Shown: piece by piece, positions 8,940 through 17,398 of the stretch
Layout: every line of letters begins with the position of its first letter
How positions within the stretch are numbered: the first letter of the stretch is position 1
NCBI RefSeq assembly: GCF_020694005.1
Contig: NZ_CP073013.1
Location: 1,622,578 to 1,686,577 of the forward strand
Origin: Marinomonas profundi
GTDB lineage: Bacteria; Pseudomonadota; Gammaproteobacteria; Pseudomonadales; Marinomonadaceae
Reading direction: 5' to 3'
Length of the DNA stretch: 64,000 nt
Position numbers and translations under genes: made by a program
The notes under the pieces: model-generated
What the model was told of the DNA's origin: nothing
The model's input: only the letters and a program-made list of their open reading frames with translations
The model's database searches: none

Positions 8940-9929
8940 ATGAGCTTATCCAGTAAAAAGCATTTATTAGACGTTACCAATCTAAAAGTAAACTTCAAAA
9001 CACCCGATGGCTTTGTGACCGCCGTAAATGATCTGAATTTCACCTTGGCACAAGGCGAAACCCTTGGCATCGTGGGCGAATCTGGCTCAGGCAAAAGCCA
9101 AACTGCGTTTGCCCTAATGGGGCTGTTAGCGGGCAACGGCGTCATTGAAGGGGAAGCGCGCTTTAATGAGCAAAATATTCTGACCCTAAATGAAAAAGCC
9201 ATGAACCGCCTTCGCTCTAAAGAAATGGCGATGATTTTCCAAGACCCAATGACCTCATTGAATCCTTACATGAAAGTCGGTAAGCAGCTGATGGAAGTCT
9301 TGATGCTGCACAAAGGCATGAGCAAAGCCGAAGCCTTTGAAGCCTCGGTAAAAATGCTCGACGCGGTAAAAATGCCCGAAGCGCGTAAACGCATGAACAT
9401 GTATCCACACGAATTTTCTGGCGGTATGAGACAGCGCGTGATGATCGCCATGGCGTTATTGTGCCAACCCAAGCTGTTGATCGCCGATGAGCCAACCACG
9501 GCGTTAGACGTCACCGTACAAGCACAGATTTTAACCTTGCTGAACGAACTAAAAGACGACTTCAATACCGCCATCATCATGATCACCCATGATTTGGGCG
9601 TGGTGGCGGGCTTATGTGACAAGGTGCTAGTAATGTACGCCGGACAAACCATGGAATACGGCAGCGCAGAAGACGTGTTTTATCGTCCTACACACCCTTA
9701 TACCCAAGGTTTGCTCAACGCCATTCCACGTCTGGATGCCAACGACGCAATGCTCTCGACCATTGCCGGCAACCCGCCAAATTTATTGAATTTGCCCTCT
9801 GGCTGTCCGTTTCAAGCGCGTTGCGAATTTGTTCAAGATCGTTGCTTAGAAAGCATGCCAACGCTGCAAGAGTTTGCACCGGGCCAACTGCGCGCGTGCC
9901 ATAAATCTGTTGATGGGTGGGTTGCCTAA
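8940..9929 (+). CDS. oppD: oligopeptide ABC transporter ATPase OppD
   Basis: One of two cytoplasmic ATPases that drive peptide import. Walker A GESGSGKS, Q-loop MIFQDPMTSLNP, signature FSGGMRQR, Walker B LLIADEPTTALD and the switch His in MITHDLGVVAG are all intact. The C-terminal oligopeptide/dipeptide extension carries four cysteines in a GCPFQARCEF...RC...C pattern. A Shine-Dalgarno AAGGAG lies seven bases before the ATG. The stop overlaps oppF by one base (TAATG). Confidence 0.95.
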   Translation: MSLSSKKHLLDVTNLKVNFKTPDGFVTAVNDLNFTLAQGETLGIVGESGSGKSQTAFALMGLLAGNGVIEGEARFNEQNILTLNEKAMNRLRSKEMAMIFQDPMTSLNPYMKVGKQLMEVLMLHKGMSKAEAFEASVKMLDAVKMPEARKRMNMYPHEFSGGMRQRVMIAMALLCQPKLLIADEPTTALDVTVQAQILTLLNELKDDFNTAIIMITHDLGVVAGLCDKVLVMYAGQTMEYGSAEDVFYRPTHPYTQGLLNAIPRLDANDAMLSTIAGNPPNLLNLPSGCPFQARCEFVQDRCLESMPTLQEFAPGQLRACHKSVDGWVA

Positions 9930-10930
9930 TGAAGACTGAAAATAACGTACTAATGGAAGTCAATGATTTAAAAGTCCACTTCAACATCAAATCAGACAAG
10001 GCTTGGCCGTGGCAAAAGGGCCAAACGCTAAAAGCCGTAGACGGGGTCAGTTTAACCCTCTATGAAGGGGAAACCCTGGGGGTCGTGGGGGAATCTGGTT
10101 GTGGAAAATCCACCCTTGCCCGCGCTTTATTGCGCCTTGTGCCCATTACCGAAGGCAACGTGGTGTGGCTGGGACAAGACCTGACCGATCTGGACAAAAA
10201 GCAAATGCGCAGCAAGCGTCAAGAGCTGCAAATGATCTTTCAAGATCCTTTGGCGTCGCTGGATCCTCGCATGACGGTCGGCGATATCATTGCCGAACCC
10301 CTTAGAACCTTTCGGCCAGAGTTATCGAAAGCGGCGGTCAAAGCCGAAGTGCGTGCCATCATGGATCGCGTCGGCTTATTGCCGAATGTGATTAACCGTT
10401 ATCCGCATGAGTTTTCAGGCGGTCAATGTCAGCGTATTGGTATTGCTCGCGCGTTGATCCTCAAGCCCAAGTTAGTGGTCTGTGACGAACCGGTTTCGGC
10501 GTTAGACGTGTCGATTCAAGCGCAAGTGGTTAACTTATTGAAAGAGCTGCAAGCGGAAATGGGCTTGTCTTTGGTGTTTATCGCTCACGATTTGAGTGTG
10601 GTAAAACACATTTCAGATCGCGTTTTGGTGATGTATTTGGGCAATGCGGTGGAACTGGCCAGCAAGCGCGCCTTGTATGATAACCCTCAGCACCCTTACA
10701 CCAAGGCGTTGCTCTCTGCCGTTCCCGTGCCGGACCCAAGAATCGAGCGCGGGAAAAAAATCCAGCTATTAACCGGGGATTTGCCGTCGCCGATCAGTCC
10801 ACCTTCTGGCTGTGTTTTCCGTACTCGTTGTCCTCATGCTAATGAAGGCTGCACGCAACAAAAACCCCTCTTGCAAGTGTTGTCTAGGGAACACCAAGCG
10901 GCCTGCTCACGGCTTGCTGAAATCGCTTAA
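9929..10930 (+). CDS. oppF: oligopeptide ABC transporter ATPase OppF
   Basis: Second ATPase of the Opp importer. Walker A GESGCGKST, MIFQDPLASLDP, signature FSGGQCQR, Walker B LVVCDEPVSALD and the switch FIAHDLSVVKH are intact, and the C-terminal cysteine-containing extension (SGCVFRTRCPH) is present. I chose the ATG at 9929, which overlaps the oppD stop, over a GTG twelve bases upstream. It is the last gene of oppABCDF; no strong terminator is apparent in the next 130 bases. Confidence 0.95.
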   Translation: MKTENNVLMEVNDLKVHFNIKSDKAWPWQKGQTLKAVDGVSLTLYEGETLGVVGESGCGKSTLARALLRLVPITEGNVVWLGQDLTDLDKKQMRSKRQELQMIFQDPLASLDPRMTVGDIIAEPLRTFRPELSKAAVKAEVRAIMDRVGLLPNVINRYPHEFSGGQCQRIGIARALILKPKLVVCDEPVSALDVSIQAQVVNLLKELQAEMGLSLVFIAHDLSVVKHISDRVLVMYLGNAVELASKRALYDNPQHPYTKALLSAVPVPDPRIERGKKIQLLTGDLPSPISPPSGCVFRTRCPHANEGCTQQKPLLQVLSREHQAACSRLAEIA

Positions 10931-11064
10931 TCTCGACACCTAAGTCAAAAAGCCTCGCCGCTAAAGGCAAAAGAGGGATAAATAAGCCGCTTTAAGGTGA
11001 CTCAACGCGGCCTATTTGACTATCATAGGCGCTATTTCCCATTGTGGTGTCGAGGAGTTCACCT

Positions 11065-11595
11065 ATGCGCTTATCTTTTGTGGTCGCGGCTGTCTTGTTG
11101 TGCGGTACTTTGTTGTGCGGTACTTTGCGCGCCGTGGCGTCTGAAGCGCTCCCGTCGCCAAGCGGCCGTGTTTTGCTCACTGTGTCTGGGGCCATCCAGC
11201 AGACCAACGCGGGGGAAGAAGCGCATTTTGATATGGCCATGCTGCAAGCCTTGCCGCAACATACTGTCACCACGCATAATCCTTGGGCAAAAGGGCTGCA
11301 TACTTATCGTGGTTTTTCTGCGGTCGATTTATTAGCACGCTTAGAAAGCCAAGGGACGCGGCTGCAAGTCACCGCGCTCAATCAGTATATGACCGAAATC
11401 CCGTTGGAGGATTTTACGGAGCAAGGCGCTATTTTCGCGACACACCAAGACGGTAAGCCAATGAGTCTTAGGAATCTTGGCCCAATCATGGTTATTTACC
11501 CATTCGATCAGCACGAGGAGCTAAAATCTGAGGTGTTTTATGGCCGCTCAATTTGGCAAATTTATCGAATAAAATCAGTGATATTAAAGGAGTAA
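11065..11595 (+). CDS. periplasmic molybdopterin-fold (PF00174-like) protein without cofactor cysteine
   Basis: About 176 residues with a signal peptide ending near VASEA. The start at 11065 follows GAGGAG at good spacing. The mature part resembles the oxidoreductase molybdopterin-binding fold of sulfite-oxidase relatives: VLLTVSGAI at the start, HTYRGFSAVDLLARL, then VTALNQYMTEIPLEDF and a GPIMVIYPFD segment. It has no cysteine after the signal peptide, so it lacks the thiolate that holds molybdenum in true sulfite oxidases. It probably binds a ligand or partner rather than catalysing. It lies immediately before a membrane histidine kinase (3-base gap), so an accessory sensor role is likely but inferred. 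Confidence 0.7.
   Translation: MRLSFVVAAVLLCGTLLCGTLRAVASEALPSPSGRVLLTVSGAIQQTNAGEEAHFDMAMLQALPQHTVTTHNPWAKGLHTYRGFSAVDLLARLESQGTRLQVTALNQYMTEIPLEDFTEQGAIFATHQDGKPMSLRNLGPIMVIYPFDQHEELKSEVFYGRSIWQIYRIKSVILKE
11096..11125 (+). repeat. perfect 15-base tandem duplication in a signal peptide
   Basis: TGTTGTGCGGTACTT occurs twice in a row at 11096-11110 and 11111-11125. It lengthens the hydrophobic core of the signal peptide by five residues (LCGTL repeated) and keeps the frame. Confidence 0.9.
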
Positions 11596-11598
11596 ACG

Positions 11599-13401
11599 GT
11601 GCAATTTTTTAAGGAAAAAATCTGGTTATCCAAATTCAAGCAACGGATGCTATACGGTTTTATCGCCCTCATTATCACCATTACCGTGGCGGTTTTCGGC
11701 ATTATTACCAGCACCAGCGACAGCTCCAAAGACAACAGTCGGCGTATATTTGAAAGTTCATTGTGGAACGCCCTGCAGTTGCAAGTCCAATCGTATCGCC
11801 TGCTTAACTACTTGATAGAGCTGGATGAAAGCGACTACCCACTTAATGGACGGGCTTTTTTTGAGTACGATTTATTGATGAGCCGTATCGACCTGCTCAG
11901 AGAAGGGCAAGTCGGTTCGCTTATCCAAGGTTTTGAAGAAGGGCGAACCACCCGTTTGCTTAATATTATTAATGGCGAACTTGAATTGCTCAGCCTCAAT
12001 TTATCGAAAATAGAAATGGGCGATCACAGTTACCTGCCTGAGTTAATCGTGCGTATCAAGCAAATCGAAGTACAGACCAATGAGTTTATTGCCTTGGTCA
12101 ACAAGGGCAGTAACGAATACATTACCGATCAACACCGGACGCTGCAAAGAAACCTAGACTATATTCAGTTGCTTTCCATTGCGCTGTTGATCGGTTTGCT
12201 GTGTTTGTGCTTTTTTATCGTCAAAGGGCTAGCCGAATTAAATAAGCTCTTTAGACGTAATTCGCGCCTTGAAGTGAGCATCAACTCGGTCTACAAAGAC
12301 AGAGCCGAGATGTTGGCGTTTATTCATCAGGAGATCCGCTCTCCCATTAACGCCATTTTAGGCATCGCCAAAACCTTACATGGCCAAAAAGCGCTTGATG
12401 TTCCAACGTCTTTGTCTACGCACATTGAAGAATCCGGGCAACAATTACTGCAAACGATCGGCATGTTTTCTGATTTAGCGCTGATTGACGCCAAGCAGCT
12501 TACCTTGTCTCCCACCACTGAAAATCTGCCCGCCATGCTGGAAAGCTATCTTGCGGAGCTAGAACCCCAGCTCACTCGAAAAGGGCTCATTTGTATTCTG
12601 TATATAGATCCGCAAATTCCGTCTCGTGTCCATCTCGACTTTGCCCGAGTAAAAGAGATTCTCATCACCCTGTTACAAAACGCCATTACTTATACTCCGT
12701 CAGGCAGCATTAGCTTGCAAATTAGACCCGCGACCTCAAATGCCGCCGTATTACAGTCGGCCAATGGCGACACCAGAGTCATGCAAATTGCGATTCGCGA
12801 CACTGGGCTTGGTATGCCAACGGAGCTGCAGCATAATTTACGCGTAAACCCTTCTTTACCGATGCAACAAGAAGGCCCCTTGCTAAGCAAGGTCGGGGTA
12901 AGCCTAACCTTATGCCATAAGCTGGTGTATTTAATGAAAGGCGAAATGCATTTTTCTTGTGCGCCGGGAAAAGGCAGCGAATTCTGGGTGGATATTCCGT
13001 TTGATGTGACCAACCATGCCGCGTCAGACAAGTTTACGCCTTTCCTCTGCCCGCCAAACACTCAAGTCTTGGTGGTCGAAACCGACATTCATTTGGCAAA
13101 AATTATTGGCTTGCAATTGGCCAGCTTCAATATGGATGTCACCCTTTCAAAAGAAGGAGACCTGCAAGCAGAGATAGACGTCGATCTGGTCATTCTTGGC
13201 AACACCCACCACTTTAAACGCGAAGGCCTTGACGCCCTTGAACAGTGGCAAGAGCGGTCATGCCCGGTGCTTAGCTACCATCCTCAAGCCAGCCTGTTGA
13301 CAGAGTTCGCGGTGATTCCTTTGCAGTTTCCGTTGACACAAAGTCAGTTTGAGCCCTTCATTCGCCGTATTTTTGCCCCACAGAATCATCCGGCGCCATA
13401 A
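11599..13401 (+). CDS. membrane sensor histidine kinase with degenerate receiver domain
   Basis: 600 residues, GTG start with AAGGAG seven bases upstream. A membrane helix at about 17-38, a periplasmic helical region to about 190 and a second helix (about 190-212) form the sensor. The H-box is FIHQEIRSPINAILG with His243. The N-box ITLLQNAITYTPSG and G1 RDTGLGMP are good, but the G2 region (KVGVSLTLCHKLV) has lost the glycine pattern. The C-terminal 110 residues fold like a receiver (TQVLVVETDIHLAKIIG) but have VDLVILGN where the phosphoacceptor Asp should be. No response regulator lies nearby. Signal relay to an unlinked partner is inferred. Confidence 0.8.
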   Translation: MQFFKEKIWLSKFKQRMLYGFIALIITITVAVFGIITSTSDSSKDNSRRIFESSLWNALQLQVQSYRLLNYLIELDESDYPLNGRAFFEYDLLMSRIDLLREGQVGSLIQGFEEGRTTRLLNIINGELELLSLNLSKIEMGDHSYLPELIVRIKQIEVQTNEFIALVNKGSNEYITDQHRTLQRNLDYIQLLSIALLIGLLCLCFFIVKGLAELNKLFRRNSRLEVSINSVYKDRAEMLAFIHQEIRSPINAILGIAKTLHGQKALDVPTSLSTHIEESGQQLLQTIGMFSDLALIDAKQLTLSPTTENLPAMLESYLAELEPQLTRKGLICILYIDPQIPSRVHLDFARVKEILITLLQNAITYTPSGSISLQIRPATSNAAVLQSANGDTRVMQIAIRDTGLGMPTELQHNLRVNPSLPMQQEGPLLSKVGVSLTLCHKLVYLMKGEMHFSCAPGKGSEFWVDIPFDVTNHAASDKFTPFLCPPNTQVLVVETDIHLAKIIGLQLASFNMDVTLSKEGDLQAEIDVDLVILGNTHHFKREGLDALEQWQERSCPVLSYHPQASLLTEFAVIPLQFPLTQSQFEPFIRRIFAPQNHPAP

Positions 13402-13412
13402 GGGCATAAAAG

Positions 13413-13913
13413 CTACAAGGACCAACGGATATCCGTCGCCTCCACAAAGGTCTCAATAAACCCTTGCAGACCTTGCTGATCAAGCGCAGAAAAACGCCCC
13501 ACCTTAGGGCTGTCGATATCAAACACCGCCACCAACTTACCGTCTACAACCAGCGGAATCACCAACTCAGACGCCGACGCCGCATCACAGGCAATGTGCC
13601 CATCAAAGGCATGAACATCATCGATGCATTGCGTTTGTTGCGTTGCCGCAGCATGGCCGCACACACCGCGGCCAAACGGGATTCGTGTACAAGCCACCTT
13701 GCCCACATAAGGCCCCAACACCAGCTCATCGCCTCGCACGAAATAAAATCCCGACCAATTTAGATCCGGAATCGTTTGCATCACAAAAGCGGAAAGCTGA
13801 GCCGCGTTACAAATAAGATCACGCTCCCCGCTCAGCAACGCCGCTAGCTGGGCATTGAGATCTGGGTAAAACGCGTCAATAGAATTCGTCGAATCGGCTG
13901 CTATGGTAAACAT
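13413..13913 (-). CDS. msrC: free methionine-(R)-sulfoxide reductase (GAF-domain)
   Basis: Cytoplasmic enzyme that reduces free methionine-R-sulfoxide, a repair and antioxidant function. The 166-residue single GAF domain carries the catalytic cysteine set at C75 (VACTRIPF), C85 (GRGVCGHAA) and C109 (HIACDA); the spacing of 10 and 24 residues equals that of E. coli fRMsr. The ELVIPLVVDGKLVAVFDIDSP core is typical. It converges with the kinase gene and is probably monocistronic. No dedicated regulatory site was seen. Confidence 0.9.
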   Translation of the reverse strand: MFTIAADSTNSIDAFYPDLNAQLAALLSGERDLICNAAQLSAFVMQTIPDLNWSGFYFVRGDELVLGPYVGKVACTRIPFGRGVCGHAAATQQTQCIDDVHAFDGHIACDAASASELVIPLVVDGKLVAVFDIDSPKVGRFSALDQQGLQGFIETFVEATDIRWSL

Positions 13914-14043
13914 CGGATTGTTACCCCATTAAAATGAAAAACCGATGATAACAAACTCGGCCAGAGAGCCTAGTCATAATCCGGTATTTTTCTCGACAGA
14001 CTAGAGTGGCAACGATAGAAATGAGGAGAGAGAGGAAAAACAC

Positions 14044-14081
14044 CCTTCTCTTGGTTCGCATTACCGCCAACCAAGAGAAGG
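14044..14081 (-). terminator. rho-independent terminator after phoU
   Basis: A perfect 13-base-pair stem (CCTTCTCTTGGTT 14044-14056 with AACCAAGAGAAGG 14069-14081) and a 12-base loop. Read on the minus strand it is followed by GTGTTTTTCC, so it ends the pst-phoU transcript. Confidence 0.85.
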
Positions 14082-14090
14082 TCATAGCGC

Positions 14091-14804
14091 TTATTTGGCT
14101 TTGTAGTCCACTGTCAAATCGTTCACGTTCACATGACGAACGTCCACCCCTCTGACCATGAAAATCAAATGCTGGCAAGTATGACGCGCGTGATCGCCAA
14201 TACGTTCGAGTGAACGAAGCACCCAAATCACGTTAATGACGCGGGAAATACTGCGCGGATCTTCCATCATGTAGGTCACTAAAGAACGCATCGCAGTGTT
14301 GTATTCTTGGTCCACCTCACGATCTTGCTTGGCGACTTTCACCGCCGCCTCAATATCTAAACGGGCGAAGGCGTCCAAGGCGTCATGAATCATGCGAGAT
14401 ACCATTTGGCCGATGCGATTGATCTCAACATAACCCCGCGGTGATTCGCCTTCACTGACTAGGTTTAACGTCAAATTGGCGATTTTCTTCGCCTCATCGC
14501 CGATACGCTCTAGTTCACTAACCGCTTTACTGATGGACAAAACCATACGTAAGTCCGAGGCGGCTGGTTGGCGTTTGGCTAAAATTCGTCGACATTCTTC
14601 ATCAATCAAACCATCCAACTGATTCACGGTGACGTCTTGCTTCTTAACGTCTTCCGCCAAATCTCCGTTGCTATCGAGCAAGGCTTGCACCGCGTCTTGT
14701 ACTTGATTTTCTACCACACCACCCATGGTCAAAAAATGTTGGCGTAATGCTTCAAGCTCATTATTAAACTGCTGAGAAATATGATCCGTGATTAATTCTT
14801 TCAT
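14091..14804 (-). CDS. phoU: phosphate signalling protein PhoU
   Basis: Cytoplasmic helical protein that links the Pst transporter to PhoR and keeps the regulon off when phosphate is plentiful. The 237 residues contain the two three-helix PhoU repeats, each with the metal-binding E/D-rich pattern; SELERIGDEAKKIANL in the first and RSLERIGDHARHTCQHL in the second are the family signatures. It starts 14 bases after pstB and is the last gene of pstSCAB-phoU. Confidence 0.95.
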   Translation of the reverse strand: MKELITDHISQQFNNELEALRQHFLTMGGVVENQVQDAVQALLDSNGDLAEDVKKQDVTVNQLDGLIDEECRRILAKRQPAASDLRMVLSISKAVSELERIGDEAKKIANLTLNLVSEGESPRGYVEINRIGQMVSRMIHDALDAFARLDIEAAVKVAKQDREVDQEYNTAMRSLVTYMMEDPRSISRVINVIWVLRSLERIGDHARHTCQHLIFMVRGVDVRHVNVNDLTVDYKAK

Positions 14805-14818
14805 AATGCGTCCTCCGC

Positions 14819-15649
14819 CTAGCCGTAGCGGCCCGTGATGTAATCTTCTGTTTGTTGTTTTTCAGGGTTGGTAAACAAGGTATTGGTATCGCCAAATTCC
14901 ACCAAATCGCCTAAATACATAAACGCCGTGTAATCCGACACCCGCGCCGCTTGTTGCATATTGTGCGTCACGATGGCGATGGTAAATTCGTTCTTGAGCT
15001 CATGGATCAGCTCTTCGATTTTTAACGTTGAAATAGGGTCCAATGCGGAAGCCGGTTCATCCAACAGAAGCACTTCTGGCTTGACCGCGACCGTACGCGC
15101 AATCACCAAACGCTGTTGCTGACCACCCGACATGCCCAAGGCGCTTTCGTGCAAACGGTCTTTTACTTCATCCCACAACGCCGCAGAGCGCAACGCCCAT
15201 TCCACGGTTTCGTCTAGCAAACGCTTATTATTAATGCCTTGGATACGCAGACCGTACGCGACATTTTCATAAATGCTTTTGGGGAAGGGATTAGGTTTTT
15301 GAAACACCATACCAATACGACGACGCAACTCAGCCACATCCGTGCCTTTGGCATAAATATTGTCGTTATGAAGATTAATCGCACCGGTAATTCGGCAAGT
15401 ATCCACCAAATCATTCATACGGTTGAAACAACGCAATAGCGTCGACTTACCACAACCAGAAGGCCCGATAAAAGCCGTTACCTTTTTCTCAGGGATAACC
15501 ATATTAATCCCTTTTAGGGCTTCTTTATCATCATAATAAAGATGCAAGTCATTCACCGACAAGCAAACCGTTTCGTCTTCAATACGCAACGCCTGTTGGC
15601 TGCGTTGCATGGCCGAAATATCAATAGAATGTGTTTTTACGTCGCTCAT
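14819..15649 (-). CDS. pstB: phosphate ABC transporter ATPase PstB
   Basis: ATPase of the high-affinity phosphate importer on the cytoplasmic face. Walker [10 protein letters not shown], the PstB-typical [20 protein letters not shown] segment, signature MSGGQQQR and Walker [13 protein letters not shown] are intact. About 30 residues precede the ABC core, a common feature in Pseudomonas-type PstB. It follows pstA by 36 bases in the operon. Confidence 0.96.
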   Translation of the reverse strand: MSDVKTHSIDISAMQRSQQALRIEDETVCLSVNDLHLYYDDKEALKGINMVIPEKKVTAFIGPSGCGKSTLLRCFNRMNDLVDTCRITGAINLHNDNIYAKGTDVAELRRRIGMVFQKPNPFPKSIYENVAYGLRIQGINNKRLLDETVEWALRSAALWDEVKDRLHESALGMSGGQQQRLVIARTVAVKPEVLLLDEPASALDPISTLKIEELIHELKNEFTIAIVTHNMQQAARVSDYTAFMYLGDLVEFGDTNTLFTNPEKQQTEDYITGRYG

Positions 15650-15685
15650 ACTGTTCTCTTCTTAAAGTAAGATCTTCTTAGCCGC

Positions 15686-17398
15686 TTACATTTCCAGCGA
15701 TTTGTATTTTTCACGTAGGTGGTTTCGAATGGTTACCGCTGATAAATTCAGCAAGGCAATCACAATCACAAGCAATAGAGCCGTCGCGTACACCAGTGGG
15801 CGCGCCGCTTCCACATTCGGACTTTGGAAACCGACATCGTAGATATGGAAGCCTAAATGCATGAATTTTTGATCTAAATGGATAAATGGGTAGTTACCAT
15901 CTAACGGTAACGACGGCGCCAATTTCACCACGCCCACCAGCATCAATGGTGCCACTTCACCGGCCGCACGAGCCACCGCCAAAATCACCCCAGTCATAAT
16001 CGCTGGACTCGCCATCGGCAATACAACACGCCATAAGGTTTCGGCTTTGGTTGCGCCCAAGGCCAAGCTGCCCTCACGCACATTACGAGGAATACGCGCC
16101 AAGCCTTCTTCGGTTGCCACAATCACCACCGGCAAGGTTAGCAACGCCAGCGTCACCGACGCCCACATCAAACCACCGGTACCAAAAGTCGGTGATGGCA
16201 AGGCTTCGGGGAAAAACGCTTGGTCAATACCAGACCCTAAGAAGTACACAAAGAAGCCCAAACCAAACACACCGTAAACAATCGATGGCACACCCGCTAG
16301 ATTGTTTACGGCAATACGGATAATGCGCGTCAACCAACCTTGAGAAGCGTATTCACGCAAATACACGGCGGCCACTACACCAAACGGCGTCACTAAGACG
16401 GTCATCAATAGCACCATCATGACCGTACCAAAAATCGCCGGAAACACCCCACCTTCGGTATTGGCTTCGCGGGGTTCGTCCGTTAGGAATTCCCATAATT
16501 TAACAAAGTAAAAACCAATCTTCTCAGGCACACCCATGGCATTGGCGCGATACGCATGAACAATTTTCGCCACCGCGATTTCATGCACAGAACCATCCAT
16601 CACCTGAACCGTAAAGGTGTCACGGTTAATTTGCTCATAAAGGTCAATCAAACTTTGCTGAAGCCCTTGGTATTCTTCATCGTACTGACTGCGTTCAACC
16701 GCAAGATCCGCTTCCGCTGCTGGCGTTAGCTCGCCTTTTAACTCAAGACTACGTTGCTTTAAACGAATACGCTCAAGGCCATAATTGATCTTTCCGATAT
16801 CATTTTTTTCTATTACTTTGATTTCTTCATGAATCCTAGCGGCGCGCTCAATACTTTGCTCAAACACTTGCCAAGTGGCTAATGCTGACGCCGTTGGATC
16901 AAGGTCGGCCGTCGCAGAAACCACTTGTCCGTTTTCTTTCACCGCTTGCAGATAACCGTATAAGTTACCCCATTCATAACGCTCCGCGGTAAACAACATC
17001 TCTGGGCGTTTAGTCTCGGTTAGATATTCGTCAACCACCCAACGAAAATCCGCACCGTACACGTCACGGTTACCGGTTTTCATCAGTGTTCGTAACATCA
17101 ACTGATGTTCATCTGGGATAGCGATGCCCGCTTCACGCAATTGCGTCGCTGGCACCTCAACGCTTTCCACTCGTTCAGCCACTATGTTGTAGGCTGGTTG
17201 GCCTGGCAAAGCATAATGTGCTTCCACCACGTCGGCAGGCCAGAAATGTCCTAAGCCGCGCACCGCGATCAATAACAACAAGCCAACCACCATGATGACG
17301 GAAATCGCCACCGCGCCCGCATTCAGCCACACCCATGGGTCACCCGCTTTGACCCATTCGGATACGGACTTTTTCTTCATTTTTATTTCAATACTCAT
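15686..17398 (-). CDS. pstA: phosphate ABC transporter permease PstA, long form
   Basis: Second membrane subunit of the phosphate importer. At 570 residues it is nearly twice the E. coli length: a membrane helix at about 30-50 is followed by a large extracytoplasmic insert to about residue 300 (DUF3333-like), rich in charged and helical sequence. The C-terminal 270 residues are the standard permease with six helices and an EAA loop (REGSLALGATKAETLWRVVL). Its ATG overlaps the pstC stop by one base (TAATG), so the two are translated together. Long forms are known in Pseudomonas and marine gammaproteobacteria. Confidence 0.93.
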   Translation of the reverse strand: MSIEIKMKKKSVSEWVKAGDPWVWLNAGAVAISVIMVVGLLLLIAVRGLGHFWPADVVEAHYALPGQPAYNIVAERVESVEVPATQLREAGIAIPDEHQLMLRTLMKTGNRDVYGADFRWVVDEYLTETKRPEMLFTAERYEWGNLYGYLQAVKENGQVVSATADLDPTASALATWQVFEQSIERAARIHEEIKVIEKNDIGKINYGLERIRLKQRSLELKGELTPAAEADLAVERSQYDEEYQGLQQSLIDLYEQINRDTFTVQVMDGSVHEIAVAKIVHAYRANAMGVPEKIGFYFVKLWEFLTDEPREANTEGGVFPAIFGTVMMVLLMTVLVTPFGVVAAVYLREYASQGWLTRIIRIAVNNLAGVPSIVYGVFGLGFFVYFLGSGIDQAFFPEALPSPTFGTGGLMWASVTLALLTLPVVIVATEEGLARIPRNVREGSLALGATKAETLWRVVLPMASPAIMTGVILAVARAAGEVAPLMLVGVVKLAPSLPLDGNYPFIHLDQKFMHLGFHIYDVGFQSPNVEAARPLVYATALLLVIVIALLNLSAVTIRNHLREKYKSLEM

